Shown here in pieces: positions 5,382 to 6,043 of a DNA stretch of 6,043 nucleotides. Each line of letters opens with the position of its first letter. Position 1 is the stretch's first letter. Both the position numbers and the translations under genes were made by a program. Below the pieces are notes generated by a model. The model did no database searches, was not told the origin of the DNA, and saw only the letters and a program-made list of their open reading frames with translations. Source of the DNA: Deltaproteobacteria bacterium (GTDB lineage: Bacteria; Desulfobacterota; Binatia; UBA12015); the NCBI GenBank assembly GCA_003447545.1, contig DLYX01000625.1, positions 1-6,043 on the forward strand. Reading direction: 5' to 3'.

Positions 5382-6043
5382 TCACGATTTTGATTGCCGC
5401 CAGTATTTTCGCTCCAGAACTTCTTCTTGCGAGAGGAAATTATAGATCCTGCGGATAAAGCGAAATGCACTGCCGTAACGAATGAACTCATCGGGGTGAA
5501 TCAGAATGGCCTCGGTCGGGCGGCGGTCGTCCGCTGTTTTCGCAACCCGCAGGATACACGTATGGCACGGCGCCTCGATCCGTTTTCGTTCGAGAAGATA
5601 GGTCACATAGGCTGCCGTCTGCACCTTGTGCGCCACGCCGATGGACTTGGATGTCTTCAGGTCGATCAAAACCGGAACGCGGAGGTCGGGAGCCACATCC
5701 ACTTCGTTTGGCGGACGGTTCCAGCTGCTGTGCGCGATCAGCCCGGCCAGATTCGCCGTGCCAAAAGCGTCCGCCGTTCCCGCAGACCAGAGATGTTCGT
5801 CCACGCTCCAGAGTCGTTCCTCCACGCCTTCGGGATCGGGCTCGAAACCGACAGCATCGAGCCAATCGATCGCCAACTGGCCGGCTCGCGCCACAAGTTC
5901 AGGATCGAATCCGGGGCGATCCGGGCCGGGCGATTCAGTCTCGGGCGGCAGTCCGAGCCGCTCACGCAAATGGGCTTCCACCAAACCGTGGGCGGCAGTC
6001 CCGAAGGCGCCCGCTGCGTTTTTCTCCACCTCGCAATACGGCT
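5382..6043 (-). CDS. PD-(D/E)XK superfamily (RecB-like) nuclease, C-terminal part (5' partial)
   Basis: The frame runs off the right edge: upstream of a GTG codon at 6029 it still reads PYCE, so the N-terminus is outside the window. Numbering from that GTG, the RecB-type nuclease motifs appear in order: GTAAHGLVEAHL with H14, the acidic patch EERLWS (70-75), SAGTADAFG (82-90) with D87, VLIDLKTSK (120-128) giving D123 and K125, then VQTAAYVTYLL (136-146) with Q137 and Y141. These are the metal-binding and catalytic positions of the family, so the domain looks intact. The domain cuts DNA in repair, recombination, phage and CRISPR (Cas4) proteins. A CHTC (155-158) is present, but the C-terminal cysteine cluster expected for Cas4/AddB iron-sulfur proteins is not, and no cas gene or repeat array is near. 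Tail (180-215) is basic and aromatic. Convergent with the DsbB-type gene, 31 bp apart. Specific role unknown. Confidence 0.8.
   Translation of the reverse strand, partial: PYCEVEKNAAGAFGTAAHGLVEAHLRERLGLPPETESPGPDRPGFDPELVARAGQLAIDWLDAVGFEPDPEGVEERLWSVDEHLWSAGTADAFGTANLAGLIAHSSWNRPPNEVDVAPDLRVPVLIDLKTSKSIGVAHKVQTAAYVTYLLERKRIEAPCHTCILRVAKTADDRRPTEAILIHPDEFIRYGSAFRFIRRIYNFLSQEEVLERKYWRQSKS

Noticed and set aside
5382..6043. Cas4 and a CRISPR-linked role for the nuclease
   Set aside because: The C-terminal Cys cluster of Cas4 is not present, and no repeat array or other cas gene lies in the window.

Overview
The window is GC-rich, densely coded bacterial DNA. The features that hint at its source are a secreted protein built from extracellular modules (a MAM/jelly-roll-like segment, a proprotein-convertase P-like domain and a CGNG...CDDG cysteine-rich module joined by Thr/Pro linkers), an Lgt-like enzyme with a GCFLNGCCYG motif, and a UbiA protein of a type I associate with deltaproteobacteria-like lineages. 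My tentative placement is Myxococcota, Binatota or another former deltaproteobacterial group. No rRNA or other phylogenetic marker is present, so this is an inference.

Layout. At 2-1255 (+) lies the 3' part of the secreted multidomain protein, cut by the left edge. At 1293-2177 (+) is a prolipoprotein diacylglyceryl transferase (Lgt) family membrane protein that lacks several residues essential in E. coli Lgt. Its stop overlaps by 21 nt the end of a convergent two-gene operon on the minus strand: a Spinster-type MFS transporter (4478-3174), then 18 nt later a MenA-like UbiA prenyltransferase (3155-2157). A 163-bp divergent intergenic region (4479-4641) separates this operon from a plus-strand pair: a 51-residue DUF5993-like membrane peptide (4642-4797) and a DsbB-family protein (4799-5350), one base apart. 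Converging from the right edge is the C-terminal part of a PD-(D/E)XK (RecB-like) nuclease (6043-5382, minus), cut by the window end.

Functional theme. Five of the seven genes are integral membrane or secreted proteins, and most concern the envelope: lipid modification (Lgt-like), isoprenoid transfer (UbiA), lipid or metabolite transport (MFS) and disulfide formation (DUF5993-DsbB). The secreted protein has a C-terminal module with 15 cysteines, so it is the kind of client an oxidative folding system would serve, although nothing ties the two together beyond proximity. No tRNA, rRNA, CRISPR array, insertion sequence or phage attachment site was seen. No gap exceeds 300 bases. I see no clearly new system. 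The best leads are the non-canonical Lgt homologue, the DUF5993-DsbB pair whose second cysteine pair is relocated, and the MFS-UbiA operon.
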